From Photobacterium arenosum (GTDB lineage Bacteria; Pseudomonadota; Gammaproteobacteria; Enterobacterales; Vibrionaceae), in NCBI RefSeq assembly GCF_014841115.1, contig NZ_JACYTP010000007.1:1-64000 (forward strand): a stretch of DNA of 64,000 nt. The letters run 5' to 3'. The position numbers were made by a program, and so were the translations under genes. The notes beneath the pieces were generated by a model. It was not told the origin of the DNA and ran no database searches. It saw nothing but the letters and a program-made list of their open reading frames with translations. This document shows positions 1 through 8,547 of this stretch, one piece after another (the first letter of the stretch is position 1; the number at the start of each line of letters is the position of its first letter).

Positions 1-524
<524 letters not shown>

Positions 525-556
525 TCAGGTGGCCAAATTAACTATGCCACTACAAA

Positions 557-786
557 TCGATCCCCCCTTGCTGCACGCCAACACTGGTGGTAATGCCTGC
601 CGACTGATCCTGACGGTAGTCGGTGTTGTTGAGATCACTGTAGCTCAGGCTGCCGGTGTTGAGCGTCAGGTTGTTGAGGTCGTTGCCGTTTTCATCGACA
701 GTGGCGATGAGTGCGCCGGTGATGTCGGTGTTGCCCGCGACTTTGATCTCGGCCTTGCCGCCGGAGGTGAGCGTGGTGAGCTGGGT
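557..786 (-). repeat. Truncated fourth copy of the cdiA cassette block
   Basis: This stretch matches the first part of the block that opens each orphan CDI cassette (compare 3207-3435, 5465-5695, 7674-7902 and 10655-10883). On the minus strand it starts right after an in-frame TAA and runs to the codons for VGVQQGGIDS, where the insertion sequence begins. No toxin or immunity gene follows, so a fourth cassette was either disrupted, with the rest beyond the element, or deleted. Confidence 0.85.
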
Positions 787-790
787 TTAG

Positions 791-950
791 GTTGTGAGGG
801 ATGCGGGGATGCTGAAGGCTTCCGAGAAGTGGACGCACCCGGTACAGAACTGGAATCTGACGTTATCCCAGTTGAGTCTCCACTTCCCGAACAGAATCGA
901 TCAATGGGTGGATCTGTGACTTACGCTGACACAGAACTATGAACACCCTC
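791..950 (-). repeat. Cassette leader repeat, copy 1
   Basis: A roughly 160-bp sequence also present at 3439-3599 and 7906-8066, each time directly upstream (in the minus-strand reading direction) of a cdiA cassette block. It contains an inverted pair, GAAGTGGA and TCCACTTCC, and its outer edge reads GACACAGAACTATGAACACC on the plus strand. In this copy the outer motif is duplicated at 951-970, and a decayed third version lies at 990-1008. It has no open frame that makes sense. Confidence 0.75.
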
Positions 951-1026
951 CAGAACTATGAACACCCTCTTTTTAGGAGGTGTAGGAAAAGACACAAAAC
1001 TTTGAACCAACCTTTACAGAGTTTTT

Positions 1027-1440
1027 TTATTCTTGATCTATCAACTGACGGTAATTGTTAAACAATACAGAAGCTTCTGAATCCCCTTCGATAAGACGCT
1101 CATAAAAGAAGGGATCTTTAGCCCATTCTTTAAATACAAGTGATGATAATACTTCCCTTTCTTCCTGCTCTACTGCTGATAGTTCCCAATACGACGATAA
1201 ACGATCATCTGATACGTTAAAAAACTCAGCAGCAAACGGTTTAGGATATTCATCATACTCCTCAACGCAGATATAATACCAGGGACTGTTATCCCAAAAT
1301 ATCACGCCATAAACCGTATACTCTTTTCCTATATCAAGTTCTACTTCTCCTTCAGGCATAGAGATATACTTATTTAAACGCTTCAATACGTTTTCATCAG
1401 AAAACGAGTTCAAATTATTTACTTTGCATACAACTTTCAT
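1027..1440 (-). CDS. Probable immunity protein for orphan CDI cassette A
   Basis: A protein of about 137 residues, acidic and without a signal peptide, encoded just after the toxin gene of cassette A (15-bp gap). The ATG at 1440 is preferred because GAAGAA lies at ribosome-binding distance; a GTG at 1446 is also in frame. The position matches a cdiI, whose product blocks the cognate toxin in the cytoplasm. The segment EYTVYGVIFWDNSPWYYICV is reminiscent of small immunity proteins of polymorphic toxin systems, but I cannot name a family. The gene is much richer in A+T than the cdiA repeats, as is usual for exchanged immunity genes. Confidence 0.75.
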   Translation of the reverse strand: MKVVCKVNNLNSFSDENVLKRLNKYISMPEGEVELDIGKEYTVYGVIFWDNSPWYYICVEEYDEYPKPFAAEFFNVSDDRLSSYWELSAVEQEEREVLSSLVFKEWAKDPFFYERLIEGDSEASVLFNNYRQLIDQE

Positions 1441-1455
1441 AGTCACTTCTTCAAA

Positions 1456-3225
1456 TTAGTAAGTACCCTTCCTAGGGTCAGAAACTCTTTCAATATTATT
1501 CAAACCATCAGTACTGTGCTTTTTAAATTTGAAATCCATTAAATGTTCGGTGTTTGGATCACGTACATAGTGAACAACTGAATCATTACCATTCACGGAT
1601 TTGACTCTCAACTCCATCTTCTCCATTCCTTTGTATTTCGGATCATTCAAGCTCTTGATGATGACATAACCTTGACCTTCCTTAGCTGCTTCCAATGCCA
1701 TTTGATCTTGAACACTTTTTGGATCTCTACTCCATTTGTCTGCACTATTTGTTACAGCACCCTCACCCACCACTCTACCATCATCCAGCGCCCCGGCACT
1801 ACCCTGAACATGAGTCTCTGTCTGTGGTTTTGTCCCCGGCTTGCCGGGCCACTTCAACTTGCCTACGTTGATTTTTCCTGACGACACTCCCACAACTAGA
1901 CCCAGTGAGGCGACCAGCGTTGCGGCCTGTGCTTCAGACAGATTCAGGTTTTCCGCGATTGACGCGATATAATTGTTCATCGCCAGCGTTTCTGCATCGC
2001 TTATCCGGTCGGCAGCACCATGCCCAAACTGGTCTTTAATCACCACCGTCTCTGCAACCGGGTAACTGTTTCCCTGCTGCACATAGCTCTCGTGATAGTT
2101 TTTCAGAACCGTTTGGGCATAGGTGTTCTGGGCTCCTTCCGCTTCCAGTGCCTGATAGTAAGCCCGCTCATCACTCCCATAAGCGAACTCTGCCGAACAC
2201 TTGATCATCGCGCAGGCGGCGCTCAGCAGTTCCCGTTGTTTCGCCGGGTCATCCCCGGCCAGTTTGTTCAGGGCATGCTGCTCTTTTTCATTCGGCAAGC
2301 GGAAATCCATCTGCCCGCTTTGCCTGTCGTGGTCAAAACGGCTTTGGTTTTGCGCAATCAGCTCGCTGCCCTGGGTACCGTTCTGGGTATTCCAGCCGCC
2401 AAATTCGCCATGACCGGCATTGCTGTAGTTGAAGCTCAGGTAATCTTCTGTCGCTTCCCCCATCACTTCGGCATACTGCTCACGGTTCTGCTCATAAGTC
2501 TCACCGTCACCCTGATGCCCGCGCTGCGCGTCTATATGGTGCTGGGTTTCATGACCGACTGTGTTGACCGCATCTTCAAGGCGAGAGTGTTCACTGTCGT
2601 TGATGTACAGGGTGCCGTTGGCATACGCCCCTTTGGTGACTTGATCACCATAGGTTTCAACCACGGCCAGCAGGGCTTCTGCCGGAGTAATGCCCAGTTC
2701 ATCTGAGATGTATCCCGACAACGCACCGTAGGCTGCCTGCTTTTGCTCCGGGGTGGCGTGGCTGTCGTTAAGCACAGCGACCAGTGCCGCATTCTCTGGC
2801 CCGGTGACAAAGTCTCTGGTGGCGGTGAAGAATTTCTGTTTGTTGTCCTGATGAGCAAAGAAATTCTCTACACCGTTTTCTGCATCACCCAGCAGGCCGA
2901 TGCTTTCTTTCTGTGCCACATCCATGACAGCATCGACGAAGATGCCATTCCGCTTCACATCCTCGGCAATATTATTGCGGCCTTCTTCCGTCAGCAGGCG
3001 GTGGTCGAGGGTGACATCTACATTGCCCTGCTGGCGGTCGACTTCGAACAGGTCGCGGCTGGTAGTGCTGGTATCGCGGTTCAGCGCCGTGAGGTCGCTG
3101 TCATCGCTCAGGGTGATCTCGCCCTGCCCCAAGGTTGCGAGGGTCTTGTCTTTGCTGTAGGACGAGGTGTTGGTGTACTGCAGGTTGCTGCTGTTGTAGG
3201 TGGAATCGATACCCCCTTGCTGCAC
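1456..3225 (-). CDS. Orphan CdiA C-terminal toxin cassette A
   Basis: The open frame has 589 codons from a GTG that is an internal valine codon in full-length cdiA (VGVQQGGIDS). Its first 90 residues are almost identical to CdiA up to NNIAEDVKRN. The frame stays open upstream to a TAA at about 3436, with no signal peptide or good ribosome-binding site, so it is probably silent until recombined. The middle part has a zinc-peptidase-like motif, GHETQHHID (HExxH). The last 100 residues (WSRDPKSVQDQMALEAAKEG to the end) form the likely toxin, with a conserved-looking DSVVHYVRDPNTEHLMDFKF stretch. I do not recognise its activity; a nuclease is plausible but unproven. The partner immunity gene follows. 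Confidence 0.8.
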   Translation of the reverse strand: MQQGGIDSTYNSSNLQYTNTSSYSKDKTLATLGQGEITLSDDSDLTALNRDTSTTSRDLFEVDRQQGNVDVTLDHRLLTEEGRNNIAEDVKRNGIFVDAVMDVAQKESIGLLGDAENGVENFFAHQDNKQKFFTATRDFVTGPENAALVAVLNDSHATPEQKQAAYGALSGYISDELGITPAEALLAVVETYGDQVTKGAYANGTLYINDSEHSRLEDAVNTVGHETQHHIDAQRGHQGDGETYEQNREQYAEVMGEATEDYLSFNYSNAGHGEFGGWNTQNGTQGSELIAQNQSRFDHDRQSGQMDFRLPNEKEQHALNKLAGDDPAKQRELLSAACAMIKCSAEFAYGSDERAYYQALEAEGAQNTYAQTVLKNYHESYVQQGNSYPVAETVVIKDQFGHGAADRISDAETLAMNNYIASIAENLNLSEAQAATLVASLGLVVGVSSGKINVGKLKWPGKPGTKPQTETHVQGSAGALDDGRVVGEGAVTNSADKWSRDPKSVQDQMALEAAKEGQGYVIIKSLNDPKYKGMEKMELRVKSVNGNDSVVHYVRDPNTEHLMDFKFKKHSTDGLNNIERVSDPRKGTY

Positions 3226-3435
3226 ACCGACACTGGTGGTGATGCCTGCCGACTGGTGCTGACGGTAGTTGGTGTTGTTGAGATCGCTGTAGCTCAGACT
3301 GCCGGTATTGAGCGTCAGGTTGCCGAGATCGTTACCCTCCTCATCGACAGTAGCAATGAGCGCGCCGGTAATATCGGTGTTGCCCGCAACCTTGATATCC
3401 GCCGTGCCGCCCGAGGTGAGGGTGGTGAGCTGGGT
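2950..3435 (-). repeat. cdiA cassette block, copy in cassette A
   Basis: About 485 bp nearly identical to 10395-10883 inside cdiA, from the codon after an in-frame TAA (TQLTTLTSGG) to NNIAEDVKRN. It supplies homology for exchange of the downstream toxin region with cdiA. This copy ends with KRN as in cdiA, unlike the copies in cassettes B and C. Confidence 0.9.
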
Positions 3436-3438
3436 TTA

Positions 3439-3599
3439 GGTTTTGAGGGATGCAGGGATGTTGAAGGTTTCCGAGAAGTGGACGCACCCGGTACAGAACT
3501 GGAATCTGACGTTATCCCAGTTGAGTATCCACTTCCCGAACAGGGTCGATCAATATGTGGATCTGTGACTTATGCTGACACAGAACTATGAACACCCTC
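3439..3599 (-). repeat. Cassette leader repeat, copy 2
   Basis: Second copy of the 160-bp leader, between the immunity gene of cassette B and the block of cassette A. It ends in GACACAGAACTATGAACACC, keeps the GAAGTGGA/TCCACTTCC inverted pair, and differs from copy 1 by scattered substitutions. Confidence 0.75.
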
Positions 3600-3613
3600 A
3601 CAGCCTCTAACAC

Positions 3614-3856
3614 TCAGTGCACACCTAACTTTCGACAAATCTCATCAAAGCTCATACTGCTACACTTAATGCAGTAGAAATCATCTTCTGATATTTCTAC
3701 TTCATCGCTATGCCCCTGAAGCTGGCCAGATATGTAACTAAAATAAAACTTATCGCCTTGTTTTCTTACACTCCATCCCGATCCAAAATATTCGTCATCA
3801 CTAGATGTAGGTGAAGGTGGATACTCAAATGGCCTCATATCATAGAACTTACTCAT
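3614..3856 (-). CDS. Probable immunity protein for orphan CDI cassette B
   Basis: An acidic protein of 80 residues with no membrane segment, starting at an ATG 14 bp after the toxin frame ends. The segment SGWSVRKQGDKFYFSYISGQ suggests a small beta-rich fold. No family is recognised; the assignment rests on position (toxin then small acidic gene), small size and low G+C. It should neutralise the toxin domain at the end of the 3871-5487 frame. Confidence 0.7.
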   Translation of the reverse strand: MSKFYDMRPFEYPPSPTSSDDEYFGSGWSVRKQGDKFYFSYISGQLQGHSDEVEISEDDFYCIKCSSMSFDEICRKLGVH

Positions 3857-3870
3857 ATTAAGCTTCCTTA

Positions 3871-5487
3871 TTATTTCAAATTAATTTCTTCAACAGGTGG
3901 CTTATGGGAAAAATCCATAACTGCTTCTGGAACACCACCACTAGTATAGCCGCCAGGAACCCATTGACCGTTAGCCCCACCTTCATTCCCTGATGGCATA
4001 CGAATGTTTTTCATCTCTTCCGGTTTAATAAATACAGCCATTGTATCGCTATCACCAAGGTAACCCATATCTAAGCCGAGTTTTTTCTCTACAATTCTCA
4101 GATCACCTTTAGACTCAGATAGCACCCTATCAAATTCAGATTTTGGCAGTACAAAACCACCATCAGGCCCCAAAGAACCATATTTTTTCGTCGCGCTTCG
4201 GGATGTAAATCTTACTGCACCCTCATTAAATTTCGAAAGATGTGCGTCAATCTGTTGTTGGCTTAAATAACTAGATGGTTCAGGCCTTGAGCCATTCGGC
4301 TTTAATAGTATTTCGTCATATACACGAGTTGAATCCCATCCATCCTTGAAAACAACATCATTATCAATTACATATGAATCGAACTCAATTTTATTGGTAA
4401 TCGTTGTTCCGTATGGAAGTGATCCAAATTCAAAGTCAGTACCTAATTGCCCTCTTACAACGCCACCCTGACCATCAACTTCCTGTTTTCCAGAATGCAC
4501 CAAATCTGGTTTGTCGTTATCTCCAAGTCCCGTTTTCCCTGCAACACCCAGTCCAACGCCAATCCCCACTACGGCAAGACCGAACTCTGCACCTTCTTGT
4601 AACGACGTTGAAAAGCCTTCTCCCTTCTCATAATCCAGCAGAAATTCATGTGACTTTGTGTCTAGATGGTTAGCAGATGAAGCAATTTCCTTGGCTACAT
4701 CATGCTGAAACTCTCGGATTTCATCCCCAATGGCAGTGTCGACAACGGCATCTTTTGCGATATCAATCACTGTCTTCACGACCCCGCCCGTCAGCAGACT
4801 CATCGCCAGCATCGCTGCTTCTGCTTGCTCTGCGGGCAAGTCCGCGACAAAGTCCTGAGCTTCGTCAAAACCTAACAGTACTTTTTGGAATGACGTACGC
4901 TCTAAGGTAACTAAAAGATTTAACTCCTCACCTGTTTGACTATGTTGCTCACTGTTACCGCCTAAACCTTCACCCGTTTCGACTAACTTTCCATTCGTTA
5001 ATATCGAACCCACAGTGTTATAAAATTCAGGGTTCGTCAGAAGGGCTTTCGCCACTTTAGGGTCAATACCTTGTGCGATTAATGCGTCTAAGGTTTTCTC
5101 GGCATTGTCCTGCATCAACGCTGAAATTTGCTGATCGTCTATATCGTATAAAAACCGAGCAACCTGCCGCATGCCAATGGTATTTGCAACACTGCCTATC
5201 GCTTCATGAACGGTTTCCACATCCTCGGCAATGTTATTGCGGCCTTCTTCCGTCAGCAGGCGGTGGTCGAGGGTGACATCTACGTTGCCCTGCTGGCGGT
5301 CGACTTCGAACAGATCCCGGCTGGTAGTACTGGTATCGCGGTTCAGCGCCGTGAGGTCGCTGTCATCGCTCAGGGTGATTTCGCCCTGCCCCAAGGTTGC
5401 GAGGGTCCTGTCTTTGCTGTAGGACGAGGTGTTGGTGTACTGCAGGTTGCTGCTGTTGTAGGTGGAATCGATCCCCCCTTGCTGCAC
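3871..5487 (-). CDS. Orphan CdiA C-terminal toxin cassette B
   Basis: The frame has 538 codons from the internal GTG (VQQGG). After the block shared with CdiA (to NNIAEDV) comes a pretoxin region of about 250 residues that is almost the same as in cassette C, including a hydrophobic stretch (FGLAVVGIGVGLGVAG) that might aid membrane entry. The two cassettes diverge abruptly after KQEVDGQGG. The unique end of about 190 residues contains GSLGPDGGFVLPKSEFDRVL and MPSGNEGGANGQWVPGGYTS; I do not recognise its activity. No signal peptide or convincing start is present, so it is probably a silent donor cassette. Confidence 0.8.
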   Translation of the reverse strand: MQQGGIDSTYNSSNLQYTNTSSYSKDRTLATLGQGEITLSDDSDLTALNRDTSTTSRDLFEVDRQQGNVDVTLDHRLLTEEGRNNIAEDVETVHEAIGSVANTIGMRQVARFLYDIDDQQISALMQDNAEKTLDALIAQGIDPKVAKALLTNPEFYNTVGSILTNGKLVETGEGLGGNSEQHSQTGEELNLLVTLERTSFQKVLLGFDEAQDFVADLPAEQAEAAMLAMSLLTGGVVKTVIDIAKDAVVDTAIGDEIREFQHDVAKEIASSANHLDTKSHEFLLDYEKGEGFSTSLQEGAEFGLAVVGIGVGLGVAGKTGLGDNDKPDLVHSGKQEVDGQGGVVRGQLGTDFEFGSLPYGTTITNKIEFDSYVIDNDVVFKDGWDSTRVYDEILLKPNGSRPEPSSYLSQQQIDAHLSKFNEGAVRFTSRSATKKYGSLGPDGGFVLPKSEFDRVLSESKGDLRIVEKKLGLDMGYLGDSDTMAVFIKPEEMKNIRMPSGNEGGANGQWVPGGYTSGGVPEAVMDFSHKPPVEEINLK

Positions 5488-5695
5488 GCCAACACTGGTG
5501 GTAATGCCTGCCGACTGATCCTGACGGTAGTCGGTGTTGTTGAGATCACTGTAGCTCAGGCTGCCGGTGTTGAGCGTCAGGTTGTTGAGGTCGTTGCCGT
5601 TTTCATCGACAGTGGCAATGAGCGCGCCGGTGATATCGGTGTTACCCGCGACTTTGATCTCGGCCTTGCCGCCCGAGGTGAGCGTGGTGAGCTGG
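5219..5695 (-). repeat. cdiA cassette block, copy in cassette B
   Basis: About 475 bp matching cdiA 10404-10883. It begins after an in-frame TAA (5698-5700). Unlike the other cassettes it is not preceded by the 160-bp leader; instead 5701-5770 holds unrelated sequence with a small hairpin, GGCGGTT and AACCGCC. Confidence 0.9.
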
Positions 5696-5770
5696 AGTTA
5701 GGTATTCCTGAGGTATGTGTTGGATTGGCGGTTAGGAAACCGCCGCTAAATGTCTGTCCTTATTTAATTC

Positions 5771-6154
5771 TCAGAACTCAATGAAAGGAAATGTTTCACG
5801 AAAACGCTTTTCTATGTGAGGGTTTTTTGCCAATTTTCTCAACGCGTCGGTTCGTGATATAGCATCACTGGTAAAATCTGGATTACGTTTGAAACCAAGA
5901 CCATCAAGTGCATCACCCTCATCACTACTATGTAACCAATACGGAGTAAACCCCATAATTTTCAGTGGTTTGAAGTCAACCTTCTCTTTGAGTTCAATAA
6001 GATCCCAAAAATAATTGGGGACCTCTTCTTCATTTTCAACTGCCCAAAAAAGCCATTGCTTAAACTCATCAAAACTGACAATACCTGCAAACAAACAAGA
6101 TTTAACAAAACCAATATCCTCGCAGTTATCCTTTGTTAGACGCAAACCTGCCAT
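5771..6154 (-). CDS. Probable immunity protein for orphan CDI cassette C
   Basis: A soluble acidic protein of 127 residues starting 2 bp after the HNH toxin frame ends, which implies translational coupling. It contains FAGIVSFDEFKQWLFWAVEN and later FTPYWLHSSDEGDALDGLGF. The length and position fit an immunity protein against the WHH-type nuclease of cassette C. I could not assign a named immunity family. Confidence 0.75.
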   Translation of the reverse strand: MAGLRLTKDNCEDIGFVKSCLFAGIVSFDEFKQWLFWAVENEEEVPNYFWDLIELKEKVDFKPLKIMGFTPYWLHSSDEGDALDGLGFKRNPDFTSDAISRTDALRKLAKNPHIEKRFRETFPFIEF

Positions 6155-6156
6155 TC

Positions 6157-7692
6157 TTACTGACCTCCAATCATCGCCTCACCACCAATATGGCCAGTAC
6201 TTCTGTGAACACTCTCGTCTACAAACTGCATTCGACCAGTATCTTGATGGTGGTGCCAAGTGTAGCCCGGTATTTTTGCATTACCCGACTGAATCGCCTG
6301 CAATTGAGATGCATTAAACTGAGATCGTAGCTGTAGATTCACTTCGATAATCTCACGCAAGTCTCTTGTCGCCATTCTCATCTGTGCTTGATAACTAGCA
6401 CTACCAAAATCAGAGGCCTTGAAGCGAGTATCATAAACTGTGTCATTGTCAAAAATCGGATACCCTCGCTGGTCGAAAACAACACCAGTCACAGGGTGTC
6501 GTTGACCCACCATTTGGACATTTTTAGCACTATATGGAGGCACAGTGGTTGAAGTTACATTCCCGCTATAGAAATCCACATAGTTTTGACGCCAAACAAA
6601 AGGATCATAGAAGCCACTTGCAGAACCTACAACATCCGGCATCTTACCATCTGTATGTGCTCCTGTACCCCCCTGACCATCAACCTCCTGCTTACCAGAA
6701 TGCACCAAATCTGGTTTGTCGTTATCTCCAAGTCCCGTTTTCCCTGCAACACCCAGTCCAACGCCAATCCCCACCACGGCAAGACCAAACTCTGCACCTT
6801 CTTGTAACGATGTTGAAAAGCCTTCTCCCTTCTCATAATCCAGCAAAAATTCATGTGACTTTGTATCTAGATGATTAGCAGATGAAGCAATTTCCTTGGC
6901 TACATCATGCTGAAACTCTCGGATTTCATCCCCAATGGCAGTGTCGACAACGGCATCTTTTGCGATATCAATCACTGTCTTCACGACCCCGCCCGTCAGC
7001 AGACTCATCGCCAGCATCGCTGCTTCTGCTTGCTCTGCGGGTAAGTCCGCGACAAAGTCCTGAGCTTCATCAAAACCTAACAGTACTTTTTGGAATGATG
7101 TACGCTCTAAGGTAACTAAAAGTTCTAAATCCTCATCCGTTTGGCTATGCAAGCCACTGTTACCGCCTAAGCCTTCACCCGTTTCGACTAACTCTCCATT
7201 CGTTAATATCGAACCCACAGTGTTATAAAATTCAGGGTTCGTCAGAAGGGCTTTCGCAACTTTAGGGTCAACACCTTGTGCGATTAATGCGTCTAAAGTT
7301 TTCTCGGCATTGTCCTGCATCAACGCTGAAACTTGCTGATCATCAATATCGTATAAAAACTGAGCAACCTGCCGCATGCCGATGGTTGTTGCAACACTGC
7401 CTATCGCTTCATTAACGGTTTCCACATCCTCGGCAATATTATTCCACCCTTCTTCCGTCAGCAGGCGGTGATCGAGGGTGACATCCACATTGCCCTGTTG
7501 GCGGTCGACCTCAAACAGGTCGCGAGTGGTGCTGTTAGTATCGCGGTTCAGCGCCGTGATATCGCTGTCATCGCTCAGGGTGATCTCGCCCTGCCCCAAG
7601 GTTGCGAGGGTCTTGTCTTTGCTGTAGGACGAGGTGTTGGTGTACTGCAGGTTGCTGCTGTTGTAGGTGGAATCGATTCCCCCTTGCTGCAC
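6157..7692 (-). CDS. Orphan CdiA toxin cassette C with HNH (WHH-type) nuclease end
   Basis: The frame has 511 codons from the internal GTG. The order is the block shared with CdiA, the pretoxin region shared with cassette B (to KQEVDGQGG), then a unique end of about 165 residues. The last 40 residues carry GYTWHHHQDTGRMQFV followed by HRSTGHIGG. This is the signature of the HNH/endonuclease VII superfamily toxins with a WHH motif, where the histidines bind metal and activate water. The target would be DNA in the recipient cytoplasm. As with the other cassettes, no secretion signal or good start is present. Here NNIAEDV is preceded by EEGW rather than EEGR. Confidence 0.85.
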   Translation of the reverse strand: MQQGGIDSTYNSSNLQYTNTSSYSKDKTLATLGQGEITLSDDSDITALNRDTNSTTRDLFEVDRQQGNVDVTLDHRLLTEEGWNNIAEDVETVNEAIGSVATTIGMRQVAQFLYDIDDQQVSALMQDNAEKTLDALIAQGVDPKVAKALLTNPEFYNTVGSILTNGELVETGEGLGGNSGLHSQTDEDLELLVTLERTSFQKVLLGFDEAQDFVADLPAEQAEAAMLAMSLLTGGVVKTVIDIAKDAVVDTAIGDEIREFQHDVAKEIASSANHLDTKSHEFLLDYEKGEGFSTSLQEGAEFGLAVVGIGVGLGVAGKTGLGDNDKPDLVHSGKQEVDGQGGTGAHTDGKMPDVVGSASGFYDPFVWRQNYVDFYSGNVTSTTVPPYSAKNVQMVGQRHPVTGVVFDQRGYPIFDNDTVYDTRFKASDFGSASYQAQMRMATRDLREIIEVNLQLRSQFNASQLQAIQSGNAKIPGYTWHHHQDTGRMQFVDESVHRSTGHIGGEAMIGGQ

Positions 7693-7902
7693 GCCGACAC
7701 TGGTGGTGAGGCCTGCCGACTGATCCTGACGGTAGTCGGTGTTGTTCAGATCGCGGAAAGTCAGGCTGCCGGTAGTCAGTGCCAGATTACCGAGGTCGTT
7801 GCCGTTTCCATCGACAGTGGCAATGAGCGCGCCGGTGATGTCAGTGTTGCCCGCGACTTTGATCTCGGCCTTGCCGCCGGAGGTGAGCGTGGTGAGCTGG
7901 GT
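7424..7902 (-). repeat. cdiA cassette block, copy in cassette C
   Basis: About 480 bp matching cdiA 10404-10883, with more differences than copies A and B (for example around 7510-7565 and 7745-7790), so it is the oldest or most drifted copy. It starts after an in-frame TAA at 7903-7905. Confidence 0.9.
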
Positions 7903-7905
7903 TTA

Positions 7906-8066
7906 GGTTGTGAGGGATGCGGGGATGCTGAAGGCTTCCGAGAAGTGGACGCATCCGGTACAGAACTGGAATCTGACGCTATCCCAGTTGAGCCTCCACT
8001 TCCCGAACCGGGTCGCTCAATATATGGATCTGTGACTTACGCTGACACAGAATTATGAACACCCTC
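7906..8066 (-). repeat. Cassette leader repeat, copy 3
   Basis: Third copy of the 160-bp leader, between the active cdiI and the block of cassette C. Its outer edge reads GACACAGAATTATGAACACC. The inverted pair GAAGTGGA/TCCACTTCC is kept. Confidence 0.75.
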
Positions 8067-8102
8067 GGAATTTTTTATCCTTATATTTGTATTAGTAACA
8101 CT

Positions 8103-8543
8103 TCATATTTCTTTATACTTTTCAATACATTTTTTCCACTCACCTTCGGGAATATAATAATTCTTTGCTTCCTCTAAAGTTAGGTCACTCACCCTTCTCA
8201 TAAAAACTCCAGGCCAAGAGTCATCCTGAGGAATATATGAAAATTCCATTTTAAACTTACCTTCCGGAAATAACATGAATTTAAAATGTGTCCAAGGCTC
8301 TCTCTTGTAAGGAGGAAGTTTTTGAAGACTAATAGCCAAATTACTTATTTTATCGCATATCTCAATTGGGTGTTCATCAACGTTAAATCGATTCACCTTA
8401 CCTTGCTTATCAATCCACTCAGGGCCAACCTGACGTGTCTCAGGGTAAACCCTACCTAGGCAGTATATTACTGATGCATGAAGAGGCATTATACTCCATA
8501 ATGCTTTTCCAATTTCGTTATATATTACTTGATCTTCATTCAT
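8103..8543 (-). CDS. cdiI: CdiI immunity protein, YezG-like (DUF600)
   Basis: A protein of 146 residues whose ATG lies 4 bp after the cdiA stop; the cdiA 3' end (AGGTAATTAATGA) provides the ribosome-binding site, so translation is probably coupled. The N-terminus IYNEIGKALWSIMPLHASVI and the later PWTHFKFMLFPEGKFKMEF fit the YezG/DUF600 immunity family, known partners of nonspecific nuclease toxins such as those of YeeF/LXG proteins. That agrees with the nuclease at the end of CdiA. It should protect the producing cell and its siblings. Confidence 0.85.
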   Translation of the reverse strand: MNEDQVIYNEIGKALWSIMPLHASVIYCLGRVYPETRQVGPEWIDKQGKVNRFNVDEHPIEICDKISNLAISLQKLPPYKREPWTHFKFMLFPEGKFKMEFSYIPQDDSWPGVFMRRVSDLTLEEAKNYYIPEGEWKKCIEKYKEI

Positions 8544-8547
8544 TTCA

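Noticed and set aside
529..942. Plus-strand open frames antisense to the CDI cassettes (also 2743-3591, 5206-5784, 7468-8058, 10321-10995)
   Set aside because: They are similar to one another only because the repeated cdiA block is similar; they have no ribosome-binding sites, run through repeat junctions and lie opposite clear coding sequence.
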